Notes under the pieces: generated by a model
What the model saw: only the letters and a program-made list of their open reading frames with translations
The model's database searches: none
What the model was told of the DNA's origin: nothing
Source: CAITNM01 sp021298215
GTDB taxonomy: Bacteria; Pseudomonadota; Alphaproteobacteria; Paracaedibacterales; CAITNM01
Length of the DNA stretch: 64,000 nucleotides
Assembly (NCBI GenBank): GCA_046309815.1
Contig: JBKCOJ010000008.1
Location: 62,001 to 126,000, forward strand
Direction of reading: 5' to 3'
In this document: positions 1-8,360 of the stretch, piece after piece
How the letters are laid out: the number at the start of each line of letters is the position of its first letter
Position numbering within the stretch: the stretch's first letter is position 1
Program-made: the position numbers and the translations under genes

Positions 1-618
1 CTTATGGTCGCCAGAAAGCAGCACATCTGGCACGACCGTATTATTCCAAATTTGGGGTTTAGTATACTGTGGGTATTCTAATAAGTCTAGTTCAAAACTT
101 TCAATAGTGGTGGCTTCCGGTTTTTCAAGAATTTCGGGCAGAAGGCGCACGCACGTATCAATCATGACAAGTGCTGCAAGTTCACCACCGGAAAGGATAT
201 AATCGCCGATGCTGATATCTTCTAAGTCATGTGTATTGGTCCAATGATCAAGCACACGTTGATCAACGCCCTCGTAGCGACCACATAGTATATTAATGCC
301 GTCAGGGTAGTTTGCTAACCAGGAACGAGCCATGTTCTGGGTTAGGGGACGGCCTTTGGGTGATGCATAAATAAGCTTTGTATTGGGTTTCACATGATTT
401 GTGAGTGCGGAATGGATGACATCAGGACGCATGACCATGCCAGTGCCGCCGCCATAGCTAGTGTCATCTACTGTTTTGTGTTTGTCCAAGGCAAAATCGC
501 GAATGTTAATGGTATTTAATTTCCAGAGATTTTGTTGTTGTGCTTTGCCGGCAATAGAGTGTCCTAGGGGGCCTGGGAACGTTTCTGGGAAAAGAGTAAA
601 TACGGTTGCTTGCCACAT
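1..618 (-). CDS. trmD: tRNA (guanine-N1)-methyltransferase TrmD, partial
   Basis: Methylates G37 of tRNAs with a 36-GG sequence using S-adenosylmethionine, protecting the reading frame. The first 206 codons are present; the C-terminus lies beyond the left edge. The ATG at 618..616 opens MWQATVFTLFPETFPG. The SPOUT trefoil-knot motifs are visible: YGGGTGMVMRP, YASPKGRPLTQ, CGRYEGVDQR and ISIGDYILSGGE. A purine-rich AAGAG precedes the start. The next gene upstream on this strand is an OPA antiporter, so the start of the usual rpsP-rimM-trmD-rplS cluster is not kept on this side. Identification is very secure. Confidence 0.95.
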   Translation of the reverse strand, partial: MWQATVFTLFPETFPGPLGHSIAGKAQQQNLWKLNTINIRDFALDKHKTVDDTSYGGGTGMVMRPDVIHSALTNHVKPNTKLIYASPKGRPLTQNMARSWLANYPDGINILCGRYEGVDQRVLDHWTNTHDLEDISIGDYILSGGELAALVMIDTCVRLLPEILEKPEATTIESFELDLLEYPQYTKPQIWNNTVVPDVLLSGDHK

Positions 619-679
619 GGCGACAATCTCTTAATTTTTCTGCATTATGCTTTAAAGTTTGAGAAAAAGCTTTTGAATT

Positions 680-2023
680 TTAATCAGCGCATTGCTCGTT
701 TTGTTTGTCTAGGACTTTAGATCGATGGTTCCATGTTAGGGCAAAGAGTAGGGCGCTTATTAAAGAACAAACGGTTACGGCTGCGAACGCTGCGTCCCAA
801 TTATATTTATCAACAATAAGACCAACCCCATATCCGGAAACAGCAGCGCCTAGATATCCAACGGTGCCTGTAAGGCCAGATGCGGCTCCAGCTGCTTTTT
901 TTGACGCAAAATCAGAGGCAGCAACACCTACTAATATTTGAGGACCGGTTACGAGAAAACCGATAAGCATCATGCTGAGGAAATGTTGCCACTTTTGCGT
1001 GACAGGAGAATACCATAAGAAAACGATGCTGAAGGCGAGAACAATCATGTACAAAAAGCCCACGCGGCCACGTCTTCCTGCAAAAACTTTATCGGATAAA
1101 TAGCCAGCAACAATTCCGCCGAACATGCCGGTTATATCAAACATTGCTGCTTGCCAACCAGCTAGTTTAAGGCTGCTTCCTTTAAATTCGCTTAAGAATG
1201 TGGGGGCCCAGTTAAACATAAACATGCGCACGATATAAACAAAGAAATTAGCACCACAAACATACCAAACAAGTTTGTTCTTTGTGACTTGGTGGAAAAT
1301 TTCCTTGGTAGAAAGTCTGGAATCATCTATTTCGTGAGCTTCCATTAGGCCATGATGAGCTTCGATGGGTGGCAATCCTAGTGATTCTGGTGAATCGCGA
1401 AGTCTTTCAAATAAAAGAAAAGCAAAGCCTATGCAAAATATAGCAGGAACATAGAAAACGTATTGCCATCCGAACGATGACATAATATATGGAGAGATGA
1501 TAAGTACGAGAGCGCCGCCAATTTGTTGAGATGTGTTCCACAGGGCCCATTTTGTTCCAATTTCTTTGGGGCTAAACCAATGAGTTAAAAGTCGGGCGCA
1601 AGGTGGCCAACCCATGGATTGGAAACACATATTGAATGTGTACAGCAGAAATAACATCATCCATGAGGAGCTTAAACCAATGCAAAAACTAACAATAGCT
1701 GATCCTAAAAGACCAATACTCATGAAATAGCGAGCATTGCTTCTATCGCCTAGTAGCCCTGCGATACCTTTGCCCAGGCCATATAAAATTGCTCCGGTTG
1801 AAATAATAATCCCGATATCTGCTTTTGAGTATCCGAGATCCCTTTCTAACAAAGGGATGGCCATGGTGAAGTTTGTGCGTAATAGGTAAAAAGCTGCATA
1901 TCCACCGATGATAGAAAGCATGATTCTGCGACGCCAGTAAGAATACGTACGCCCACCCGCTGCTACTCGGTTTAAGGTGCTACCAGGAATTTCATCTGAA
2001 TTTTCAAGGAGAAACTGTGACAA
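680..2023 (-). CDS. OPA-family organophosphate:phosphate antiporter (UhpC/GlpT-like MFS)
   Basis: A 447-residue inner-membrane protein with about 12 hydrophobic segments. The N-terminal block YAAFYLLRTNFTMAIP and the first-half motif GKGIAGLLGDRSNARYFM are typical of the organophosphate:phosphate antiporter family (UhpT, GlpT, PgtP, UhpC). Family members swap cytosolic phosphate for glycerol-3-phosphate, hexose phosphates or phosphoglycerates, or act as UhpC-type sensors. The substrate cannot be fixed from sequence. The start appears to be TTG at 2023..2021 with an AGG-containing leader; the next in-frame ATG would cut the conserved N-terminus. In a host-associated bacterium it would suit import of host sugar phosphates, which is inference. 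Confidence 0.85.
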   Translation of the reverse strand: MSQFLLENSDEIPGSTLNRVAAGGRTYSYWRRRIMLSIIGGYAAFYLLRTNFTMAIPLLERDLGYSKADIGIIISTGAILYGLGKGIAGLLGDRSNARYFMSIGLLGSAIVSFCIGLSSSWMMLFLLYTFNMCFQSMGWPPCARLLTHWFSPKEIGTKWALWNTSQQIGGALVLIISPYIMSSFGWQYVFYVPAIFCIGFAFLLFERLRDSPESLGLPPIEAHHGLMEAHEIDDSRLSTKEIFHQVTKNKLVWYVCGANFFVYIVRMFMFNWAPTFLSEFKGSSLKLAGWQAAMFDITGMFGGIVAGYLSDKVFAGRRGRVGFLYMIVLAFSIVFLWYSPVTQKWQHFLSMMLIGFLVTGPQILVGVAASDFASKKAAGAASGLTGTVGYLGAAVSGYGVGLIVDKYNWDAAFAAVTVCSLISALLFALTWNHRSKVLDKQNEQCAD

Positions 2024-2064
2024 ACTTTTACCTAGGCTATAAGTGTTAATAAATCGTTTATTTT

Positions 2065-4239
2065 TTACAGAATATCAGAAATGAGGTTTTTTATAAAGTT
2101 ACCAAATATTGGCAAGGCGATAGCAGCCCCTCCATTGCCTTCGCCGAGGCTTTTGGGTTTTGGAAATCCAACAAATACACCAATCACAAGGGGGTTATCG
2201 TCTTGATAAACGGTGCCAGGAACGCTGATGCTGCCTATAAACCAAGCATCACGATTGTTATTTGTTGTGCCTGTTTTGCCACGAATAGTGACCCCAAACT
2301 GACGTTCAAGCGGCAGGAGGGATTTTCCGGTTCCATGTGTAATAGCTGCGCGTAACATTTCAAGTAAACCAAAAATTGCAGAAGGAGACGCAAGTCGTTG
2401 CGAATTAGTGATTGTGCTGATTGGTATAGAAGTAAATTCTTGCTGGGTTTCAAAACAGCAGGTGTTTATATTTTTTTGAAGGGAGGAAGCTTTTCGTTGA
2501 GTGAATGCTTTATAAAATTTTGGCCTTAAGTGGTACCCACCATTAAAAATCATGGCATAGGCCGTTGTTAGGCGTAGTAAAGTTGTTTCTTTTGAACCTA
2601 AAATGATAGAAGGATGCTGTGATGCAGAGTTATAAATTTCAAATAATTCAGCGATATCTTGGATGTGATCAAGGCCGGTGTTTAGGCCAAGCTGAATAGC
2701 GGCAAGATTATGAGAGTACGCTAAGCTATTTTTTACGGTCACGAAACCATGAAATTTTTTATCGACGTTTTTTGGTCTATAAACTTCTCTTCCGTTGTTT
2801 AAAAGCATGGTAATAGATTCATCTTTGATAATATCGTTTGGATCAGTACCTTGTTCAAGGGCTGCTAAGTAAACAAAAGGTTTAAAGCTTGAGCCGGGTT
2901 GACGCCAAGCTTGGGTGGCGCAATTGAAAGGATTTGTTGCATAACTCCAGCCACCAACTGCAGCGAGTACTTGGCCAGTTCTTGCCTCCATCACGACGAT
3001 AGCGCCACTTATTTCGGGAATTTGCCGAATATGGGCTTTCCCATTACTAACTTCGACGAGTACGACATCGCCTGCTATTAAGGATGTTTCAAAAGCCCAT
3101 CCGGTTGTATCTAATGGCAAGAGTTGTTGATTTTCAAGTTGTGCAGAAAGTGAATGTTGTTCAAGTTTGACAATGGCTTTTTGATAGTGTGCTGGGCAAT
3201 CGGGAACAGATATATTTTTTAATTCTTCTGAAGAATAGGGTTCATCAAGGTGTGTGATTGGCGTGTGAAAATTTTTATGGGTTATGTCGTATTTTAGTAG
3301 GCCATCGCGCAGCGCTTTTTCGGCAGCTTTTTGAAAATGAACATCTATATAACTAAAAATCTCAAGTCCGTCTGTTGCATGAAGAGTAGGAAATTCTTTT
3401 TCTAATTCATTTTGCAGAACGCTTGTGTAGTATTCGTAGTGTTCTGAAGGGGTTTCTGTTTCAGAAAAATGAAGTGGTTCTGTAGTTGCGGTTGCGGCTT
3501 CTTCGAAGGATATATATCCTTGTTCTAATAAAGATTGAATGATTACGCTTCGTCTGGTTTCAAGTTTTGCAGCATTTTTTGAAGCACTTAATTGTGCAGG
3601 TGCTTTAGGTAGGGAGGCGAGAAGAGAGGCTTCTGCAATGGTGAGTTCTTCGACACTTTTTTTAAAATATTTTAGGGCAGCTGCTTGTATACCATATGCG
3701 CCATTACCTAAATAAATTTGATTTAAATATAATTCGAGAATGCGTTCTTTGCTGAGTTGTTGTTCTAAAATTAGAGTGGCAAAAGCTTCACGTATTTTTC
3801 GTAAAAAACTTTTTTCGTTTCCTACTAAAAAATTTTTAGCAACTTGCTGTGTAATGGTGGATGCTCCCACTAAGCTTTGAGACTGTTGGTTTTTTCTGAA
3901 ATTTTGGAAAAGTGCTTTGAAGATACGTGCCGGATCAAGGCCAGGGTGATAGAAGAAGTTTTTATCTTCTGCAACTAAAAAAGCAGCAATAACTTTTTCG
4001 GGGATATGTTCGATGCTTAAGTAGATTCTGTTTGTGGGCGAAAGCTCTTGTGCAAGGTTGAAATGTCGATCGTAGATGCGTGTTAATTCTGGCGGGTGAT
4101 AATTTTTTAAAAAATCAGAATTGGGAAGGCTTGGCTTGATATGCCAGTAGGTGTAGCCAGCGATGATATTGATAATAATAGTGAGAATAGCGAGAGTAAT
4201 GCCTGTATTAAGGAGGGTTCTCGCTAATGCTTTATACAT
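2065..4239 (-). CDS. mrcA: Penicillin-binding protein 1A (bifunctional transglycosylase/transpeptidase)
   Basis: Class A PBP of 724 residues that polymerises lipid II and cross-links peptidoglycan in the periplasm. One N-terminal membrane anchor spans about residues 10-30. The GT51 domain follows with catalytic Glu91 in EDKNFFYHPGLD and the GASTITQQVAKN motif. An OB-like insert precedes the transpeptidase domain, which keeps SSFK (SxxK serine nucleophile), SHN (SxN) and KTGTT (KTG). The start ATG overlaps the tatD stop as TGATG, so the two are translationally coupled. Length is a little shorter than E. coli PBP1A but similar to other alphaproteobacterial homologues. Confidence 0.93.
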   Translation of the reverse strand: MYKALARTLLNTGITLAILTIIINIIAGYTYWHIKPSLPNSDFLKNYHPPELTRIYDRHFNLAQELSPTNRIYLSIEHIPEKVIAAFLVAEDKNFFYHPGLDPARIFKALFQNFRKNQQSQSLVGASTITQQVAKNFLVGNEKSFLRKIREAFATLILEQQLSKERILELYLNQIYLGNGAYGIQAAALKYFKKSVEELTIAEASLLASLPKAPAQLSASKNAAKLETRRSVIIQSLLEQGYISFEEAATATTEPLHFSETETPSEHYEYYTSVLQNELEKEFPTLHATDGLEIFSYIDVHFQKAAEKALRDGLLKYDITHKNFHTPITHLDEPYSSEELKNISVPDCPAHYQKAIVKLEQHSLSAQLENQQLLPLDTTGWAFETSLIAGDVVLVEVSNGKAHIRQIPEISGAIVVMEARTGQVLAAVGGWSYATNPFNCATQAWRQPGSSFKPFVYLAALEQGTDPNDIIKDESITMLLNNGREVYRPKNVDKKFHGFVTVKNSLAYSHNLAAIQLGLNTGLDHIQDIAELFEIYNSASQHPSIILGSKETTLLRLTTAYAMIFNGGYHLRPKFYKAFTQRKASSLQKNINTCCFETQQEFTSIPISTITNSQRLASPSAIFGLLEMLRAAITHGTGKSLLPLERQFGVTIRGKTGTTNNNRDAWFIGSISVPGTVYQDDNPLVIGVFVGFPKPKSLGEGNGGAAIALPIFGNFIKNLISDIL

Positions 4240-5009
4240 CAGGGTGTCGCTTTATTAAAAAGATCGAAGAAATTTTTAGTGGTAGTTTCGGCTACTTCTT
4301 CAAGAGTAATGCTTTTTAATTCGGCGACCATTTCAGCGACAAAACGCGTAAAGGCTGGTTCATTGCGTTTGCCCCGATGGGGAATAGGGGCCAAAAAAGG
4401 TGAGTCTGTTTCCACAAGGATGCGATCGAGGGGAACAAATTTTACGGCTTCTCGTAATTCTGTAGCATTTTTAAAGGTGATAATTCCGGAGAAAGAAATA
4501 TATAATCCACGATCTAATCCTTGTTTTGCAAATTCGCTAGAACCACTAAAACAATGAAAAACGCCACGTGTGTTTGGATGCGCATCAAGACACGAAAGGG
4601 TGTCCTCATCAGCGTTGCGTGTGTGAATAATGACGGGAAGATTTAATTCATTGCTGACGTCCAGGTGCATCTTGAAGCAGTTTATTTGGGCGTCAGCATC
4701 GCTTTTATTGTAGTAGTAATCTAGACCTGTTTCTCCAAAAGCAACGACTTTAGGGTGGGCTGCGTGTGCTTTTAGTTGTTCGATAAGCGTTGTGTCATTG
4801 TAGTCTTTGCTATCATGGGGATGCACACCAACGCTGCAGAAGATATTCGGATATGAGTCTGCAATCTTTTGTATATCAAGGCTTTCAGCGATTCGTGTGT
4901 TAACGGTGAGCATGTATTTTATGTTGTGTGCATGCGCGTTTTCAATGACTTGCGTTAAATCTTGTGCAAATTCGGGAAAATTTAGATGACAATGGCTATC
5001 AACAAGCAT
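4239..5009 (-). CDS. tatD: TatD-family metal-dependent hydrolase / DNase
   Basis: A 256-residue TIM-barrel amidohydrolase-fold enzyme. TatD proteins are Mg/Zn-dependent 3'-5' nucleases linked to DNA repair and clearance. Metal ligands are visible as H6 and H8 in DSHCHLNF, Glu in GETGLDYYYNK, the His of IIHTRNAD, the FHCFSGS motif and the Asp of VETDSPFLAP. It is the promoter-proximal gene of a two-gene unit with PBP1A, joined by a one-base TGATG overlap. It starts about 50 bases from metK, which is divergent, so the two promoters must share this short gap. Family is certain; exact physiological substrate is not. Confidence 0.93.
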   Translation of the reverse strand: MLVDSHCHLNFPEFAQDLTQVIENAHAHNIKYMLTVNTRIAESLDIQKIADSYPNIFCSVGVHPHDSKDYNDTTLIEQLKAHAAHPKVVAFGETGLDYYYNKSDADAQINCFKMHLDVSNELNLPVIIHTRNADEDTLSCLDAHPNTRGVFHCFSGSSEFAKQGLDRGLYISFSGIITFKNATELREAVKFVPLDRILVETDSPFLAPIPHRGKRNEPAFTRFVAEMVAELKSITLEEVAETTTKNFFDLFNKATP

Positions 5010-5063
5010 AAGGTGTAGGAATATATATTTTCTATAATTTAACTAAAATTGAAGAGTAATACC

Positions 5064-6227
5064 ATGGCGCAACAATATTTATTCACTAGTGAATCTGTTT
5101 CAGCAGGACATCCGGATAAAGTTTGTGATCAGATATCGGATCTGATTGTTGATATGTATTTAGAGCAAGATCCTGAATCGCGCCTTGCGATTGAAACGTT
5201 GGCAACAACAAATCGAGTAGTGATCGCGGGTGAATATCGCTCAACAGCGAATATTAAAAAAAGTGATATTGAAAATGCAATTCGAGAATTGATTAAGGAA
5301 ATTGGCTACGAGCAAGAAGGGTTTCATTACGAAGCTTTAGATATTTCTAATTATTTGCATGCGCAATCAGCGGATATTGCTGTGGGTGTTGATGCTGCGC
5401 ATAACAAAGATGAGGGTGCAGGCGATCAAGGGATTATGTTTGGTTATGCCTGTGATGAAACCGATGTACTGATGCCAGCGGCTTTGTATTATTCGCATCG
5501 TATTTTGCAGAATTTGCATAGAGCACGAGTTGAGCAATATCAAGGCATTTTAGGGCCTGATGCAAAGGCGCAGGTTACTCTTTTTTATCAAGATGGAAAA
5601 CCGGTGCGTGCGCACAAGGTGTTAGTGTCAACGCAACATGCTGAGAGTGCTTCATTAGAAAAAGTACGCGAGATTGTATTGCCTATTATAGAAAATAGTT
5701 TGCCGAAAGGATGGATGCCCTCTAATGAGGATATTTTTGTTAATCCAACCGGAAGATTTGTGATTGGTGGGCCCGACGGAGATACTGGTTTGACGGGAAG
5801 AAAAATTATTGTTGATACATATGGCGGCGCAGCTCCGCATGGTGGGGGGGCTTTCTCAGGAAAAGATCCAACAAAAGTGGATCGTTCTGCTGCTTACATG
5901 ATGCGGTATTTGGCGAAAAATGTTGTGGCTGCAGGTTTAGCAAAGCGTTGCACGTTTCAGGTTGCTTATTCGATTGGAATGGCAAAACCATTGTCATTGT
6001 ATTTGACAACTCATGGTACGGGTAAGGTTGATGATCAGATCATTTTAGATTGGATATTAAAAAATGTAGATTTACGCCCACAAGCTGTGCGGGAGCGATT
6101 GAATTTAAATAGTCCTATTTATTTGCGCACGGCTTCTTATGGGCATTTTGGACGTTCACCCCAAGATGATGGTGGTTTTTCTTGGGAAAGAACGGACTTG
6201 GCTAAGCAGTTGAGTAAGATTAATTGA
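5064..6227 (+). CDS. metK: S-adenosylmethionine synthetase
   Basis: Makes S-adenosylmethionine from methionine and ATP. The ATG at 5064 gives 387 residues beginning MAQQYLFTSESVSAGHPDK and has GAAGAG eight bases upstream; an in-frame TTG at 5049 is a weaker start. Family signatures are intact: GHPDKVCDQISD (His16, Lys19), DQGIMFGYACDET, the glycine-rich loop GAPHGGGAFSGKDPTKVDR, and the conserved C-terminal domain. No SAM-II or other riboswitch-like fold was recognised in the 54-base leader. Divergent from tatD. Confidence 0.97.
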   Translation: MAQQYLFTSESVSAGHPDKVCDQISDLIVDMYLEQDPESRLAIETLATTNRVVIAGEYRSTANIKKSDIENAIRELIKEIGYEQEGFHYEALDISNYLHAQSADIAVGVDAAHNKDEGAGDQGIMFGYACDETDVLMPAALYYSHRILQNLHRARVEQYQGILGPDAKAQVTLFYQDGKPVRAHKVLVSTQHAESASLEKVREIVLPIIENSLPKGWMPSNEDIFVNPTGRFVIGGPDGDTGLTGRKIIVDTYGGAAPHGGGAFSGKDPTKVDRSAAYMMRYLAKNVVAAGLAKRCTFQVAYSIGMAKPLSLYLTTHGTGKVDDQIILDWILKNVDLRPQAVRERLNLNSPIYLRTASYGHFGRSPQDDGGFSWERTDLAKQLSKIN

Positions 6228-6246
6228 TAGGAATGCATTAAGATAT

Positions 6247-7125
6247 TTATGGGTTACAAAAAGAGCAATATAGCGGATCTGCTAGCTGTTGTTGTTCTCT
6301 AGGTTTACTTATTTGCTTGTATTCACACTTAACACATCCAAAAATTTCGTGCTTTGTCATTTCTGTTTCAAGACCGCAATAACTGCAAGGCAATCCTTTT
6401 TCTATTCCGATATTGCCCCAGCCTGGATTATAGCAGCTTGGGCACGGAGTATTTAGCCTTTTGCTAAGTTTCTCTGCTAATTCTCCAATTACAGTCATCC
6501 TGGTAGGATTAAATTGAGCTCGCATATCGGTTTCCACCCATACTTTACCGTTGAATTCATGTTTCTGACATTCCTTAAAAGCTTCTTCTAGGTCCACGTG
6601 TGAATTGACGCCTTTGAAAACTGGATCTTTACTGTCTCTGTTTTTGGGGCGTAAAATTAGAGCATGCGAGGGGAATAAGGAAGTTGCAGCAAATTCTTGT
6701 AGTTCTTCTAATGAATCTAAAGCTTTCATGCTATAATTAGTGCTTTCGCTTAAATGTGATGAATGCAGATGAAATCCTCGTTTTCTATCAATAAAATATA
6801 GAATTTCGCGATCGCAGGGCAGCAATGGCATAAGCGGATGAGGACCGAAACTACCTTCGCTTGCAAGCATAAATTTTATTCTTTTATTTAGTTTTTTTAA
6901 TGGCCCCTCAGCCTTTTTACGTGCACACTCTAAAGCATTTCCTTTGCGTTCTATTTCTCCAGAAAAAGTTCCGAATTCGTCGGTGTCTGCAACATATTCT
7001 AAGATACTAGCTCCAAGATTTTTATAGAAAGCAGGTGCTATGGCGATAGACTTAGCATGTTTAGTTGTTAAGATAATGCAGTCACCTTTATAAACTAGAT
7101 CATGTTTTAATTGATTTGTTGCCAT
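6247..7125 (-). CDS. DUF6671-like zinc-ribbon protein in the dab operon
   Basis: A 292-residue protein of unknown function. Residues 1-200 resemble the DUF6671 family from memory (motifs GTFSGEIERK, ASEGSFGPHP, FPSHALILRP). The last 70 residues carry four CxxC pairs (CPSC, CSYC, CVKC, CSFC), which look like a double zinc ribbon. Its ATG lies 19 bases inside the end of the dabA C-terminal frame, so it is probably translated with the DAB transporter. It might assist assembly or metal loading of DabA, a zinc protein, but that is only inference from position. No signal peptide or membrane segment is visible. Confidence 0.7.
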   Translation of the reverse strand: MATNQLKHDLVYKGDCIILTTKHAKSIAIAPAFYKNLGASILEYVADTDEFGTFSGEIERKGNALECARKKAEGPLKKLNKRIKFMLASEGSFGPHPLMPLLPCDREILYFIDRKRGFHLHSSHLSESTNYSMKALDSLEELQEFAATSLFPSHALILRPKNRDSKDPVFKGVNSHVDLEEAFKECQKHEFNGKVWVETDMRAQFNPTRMTVIGELAEKLSKRLNTPCPSCYNPGWGNIGIEKGLPCSYCGLETEMTKHEIFGCVKCEYKQISKPREQQQLADPLYCSFCNP

Positions 7126-8360
7126 GTGAGATCTCTATTAAGTAAATAAATTTTTCGGCTGTTGGGTTCAATGCAGGAAAGCTGAATCCAACCATTGCCG
7201 AATAGTTTTTTTAAATCTGGTTGGTCATGGATGATTTTTTTTAAGATATTTTGTGGTGCTAAAACTACAGTCAGGAGGCGTTGAGGCTCGTGGTATGCTT
7301 CCATATCATTCTTATATAATGATTGAAGGGGTAAGCCGGTCATTAAATCACTTGCATTACCTTGCATAATACCTATTTTTCCAGTGATATTTTTTGTTGT
7401 TTTGCTGCCACTTCCATAGGCAACGTTATCAACAGTTGAAAATAAATATTGCATGTTTATCCACTGAGCAACAATCATTGGGGCGGTAAGAATAGTAGTA
7501 AGAAAAACACCATCCTGATCTTGCGTATAATCGTAAGAATGCAAAAAACATCGTCCATCAAGGTCAAGAGAAGTTGTAAGAGCACGTGGTGCTATTATAA
7601 ATGCAGTATTTCGGGCTAATCCCCATTCCGGTCTAACTTGTGCCCAGTCCCTCGAACGTAGCCACGTATGAGTTTCTGCATTTTTTTCTTTTTCATTGTT
7701 TTCTAGTTGTATGAATCGCAGTAAGCTGTTTGCTCCTCCAGCTTTCTTTAAATCTGCTTTAAGCTTATCTATTTTATCAAGAGTTTGCTTGCTATAGAGA
7801 GTTACCTGGTCAGTAGTAGTATTATGTTCTGCTGCAATGAAATAAGTATTTTCAGGGATATGAATACCATTTTTTGCTAGTTCTTTCTTTATGTCTAATC
7901 GATTTAAGATAGCTGCAAGTATGCGAGCATTACTTCCTCCGTGCCTTCCTCCACACGCTCCGCAATCAAGTGCTGTTGCATAAGCATTATTTTCTGTCGT
8001 GCTGCCATGGCCACAAAACACTATAATTGGAGCAAAGTTATTTGTGAGACCTATCATTTTTAATGCGTTTTCTGCATATGCATATTGGTCTGTGAAAGAA
8101 ATACTATCAATTGAAGTCATGATTTCTTCAGGTTTGCGTATAAACTTCATCAAAGCTGATTTAAGTTTATAAGCGCTTTTTGGAGCTAGACAGCGTAATC
8201 CCATCCATATGCCACTTATTAGTCCTAAGGATTCTGCCAATGCAAAAGGAGTGGTAAAAGTATATTTGAGAGATTGGTAGATTCCTTTTAGTTTACATAC
8301 TCTGGAATAGCCTTCGAGAGCTTCATCGCAATTATGCTGGGAGCAAGGAGATTCTTTCAC
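7107..8360 (-). CDS. dabA: DabA inorganic-carbon transporter subunit, C-terminal part (split by -1 frameshift)
   Basis: The second half of DabA (DUF2309), the beta-carbonic-anhydrase-like catalytic subunit of the energy-coupled DAB bicarbonate accumulation complex. It carries the other two zinc-site residues: the His of FCGHGSTTENN and the Cys of CGACGGRHGG. The GTG shown at 8360 overlaps the N-part stop, but family-conserved sequence (GIPAKI, then CPVLLSPKNE) continues in this frame upstream to 8441, so the GTG is probably not the real start. Joined at the slippery site, the two parts give 742 residues without any other stop or frameshift. It may be a pseudogene, a base-calling error, or recoded. 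Confidence 0.85.
   Translation of the reverse strand: MKESPCSQHNCDEALEGYSRVCKLKGIYQSLKYTFTTPFALAESLGLISGIWMGLRCLAPKSAYKLKSALMKFIRKPEEIMTSIDSISFTDQYAYAENALKMIGLTNNFAPIIVFCGHGSTTENNAYATALDCGACGGRHGGSNARILAAILNRLDIKKELAKNGIHIPENTYFIAAEHNTTTDQVTLYSKQTLDKIDKLKADLKKAGGANSLLRFIQLENNEKEKNAETHTWLRSRDWAQVRPEWGLARNTAFIIAPRALTTSLDLDGRCFLHSYDYTQDQDGVFLTTILTAPMIVAQWINMQYLFSTVDNVAYGSGSKTTKNITGKIGIMQGNASDLMTGLPLQSLYKNDMEAYHEPQRLLTVVLAPQNILKKIIHDQPDLKKLFGNGWIQLSCIEPNSRKIYLLNRDLTWQQIN

Noticed and set aside
705..941. Plus-strand frame antisense to the OPA antiporter
   Set aside because: It is a shadow of the membrane protein gene, without a ribosome site or natural protein composition.
5010..5063. SAM riboswitch before metK
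   Set aside because: The leader is only 54 bases, AT-rich and without the paired regions of SAM-I or SAM-II.
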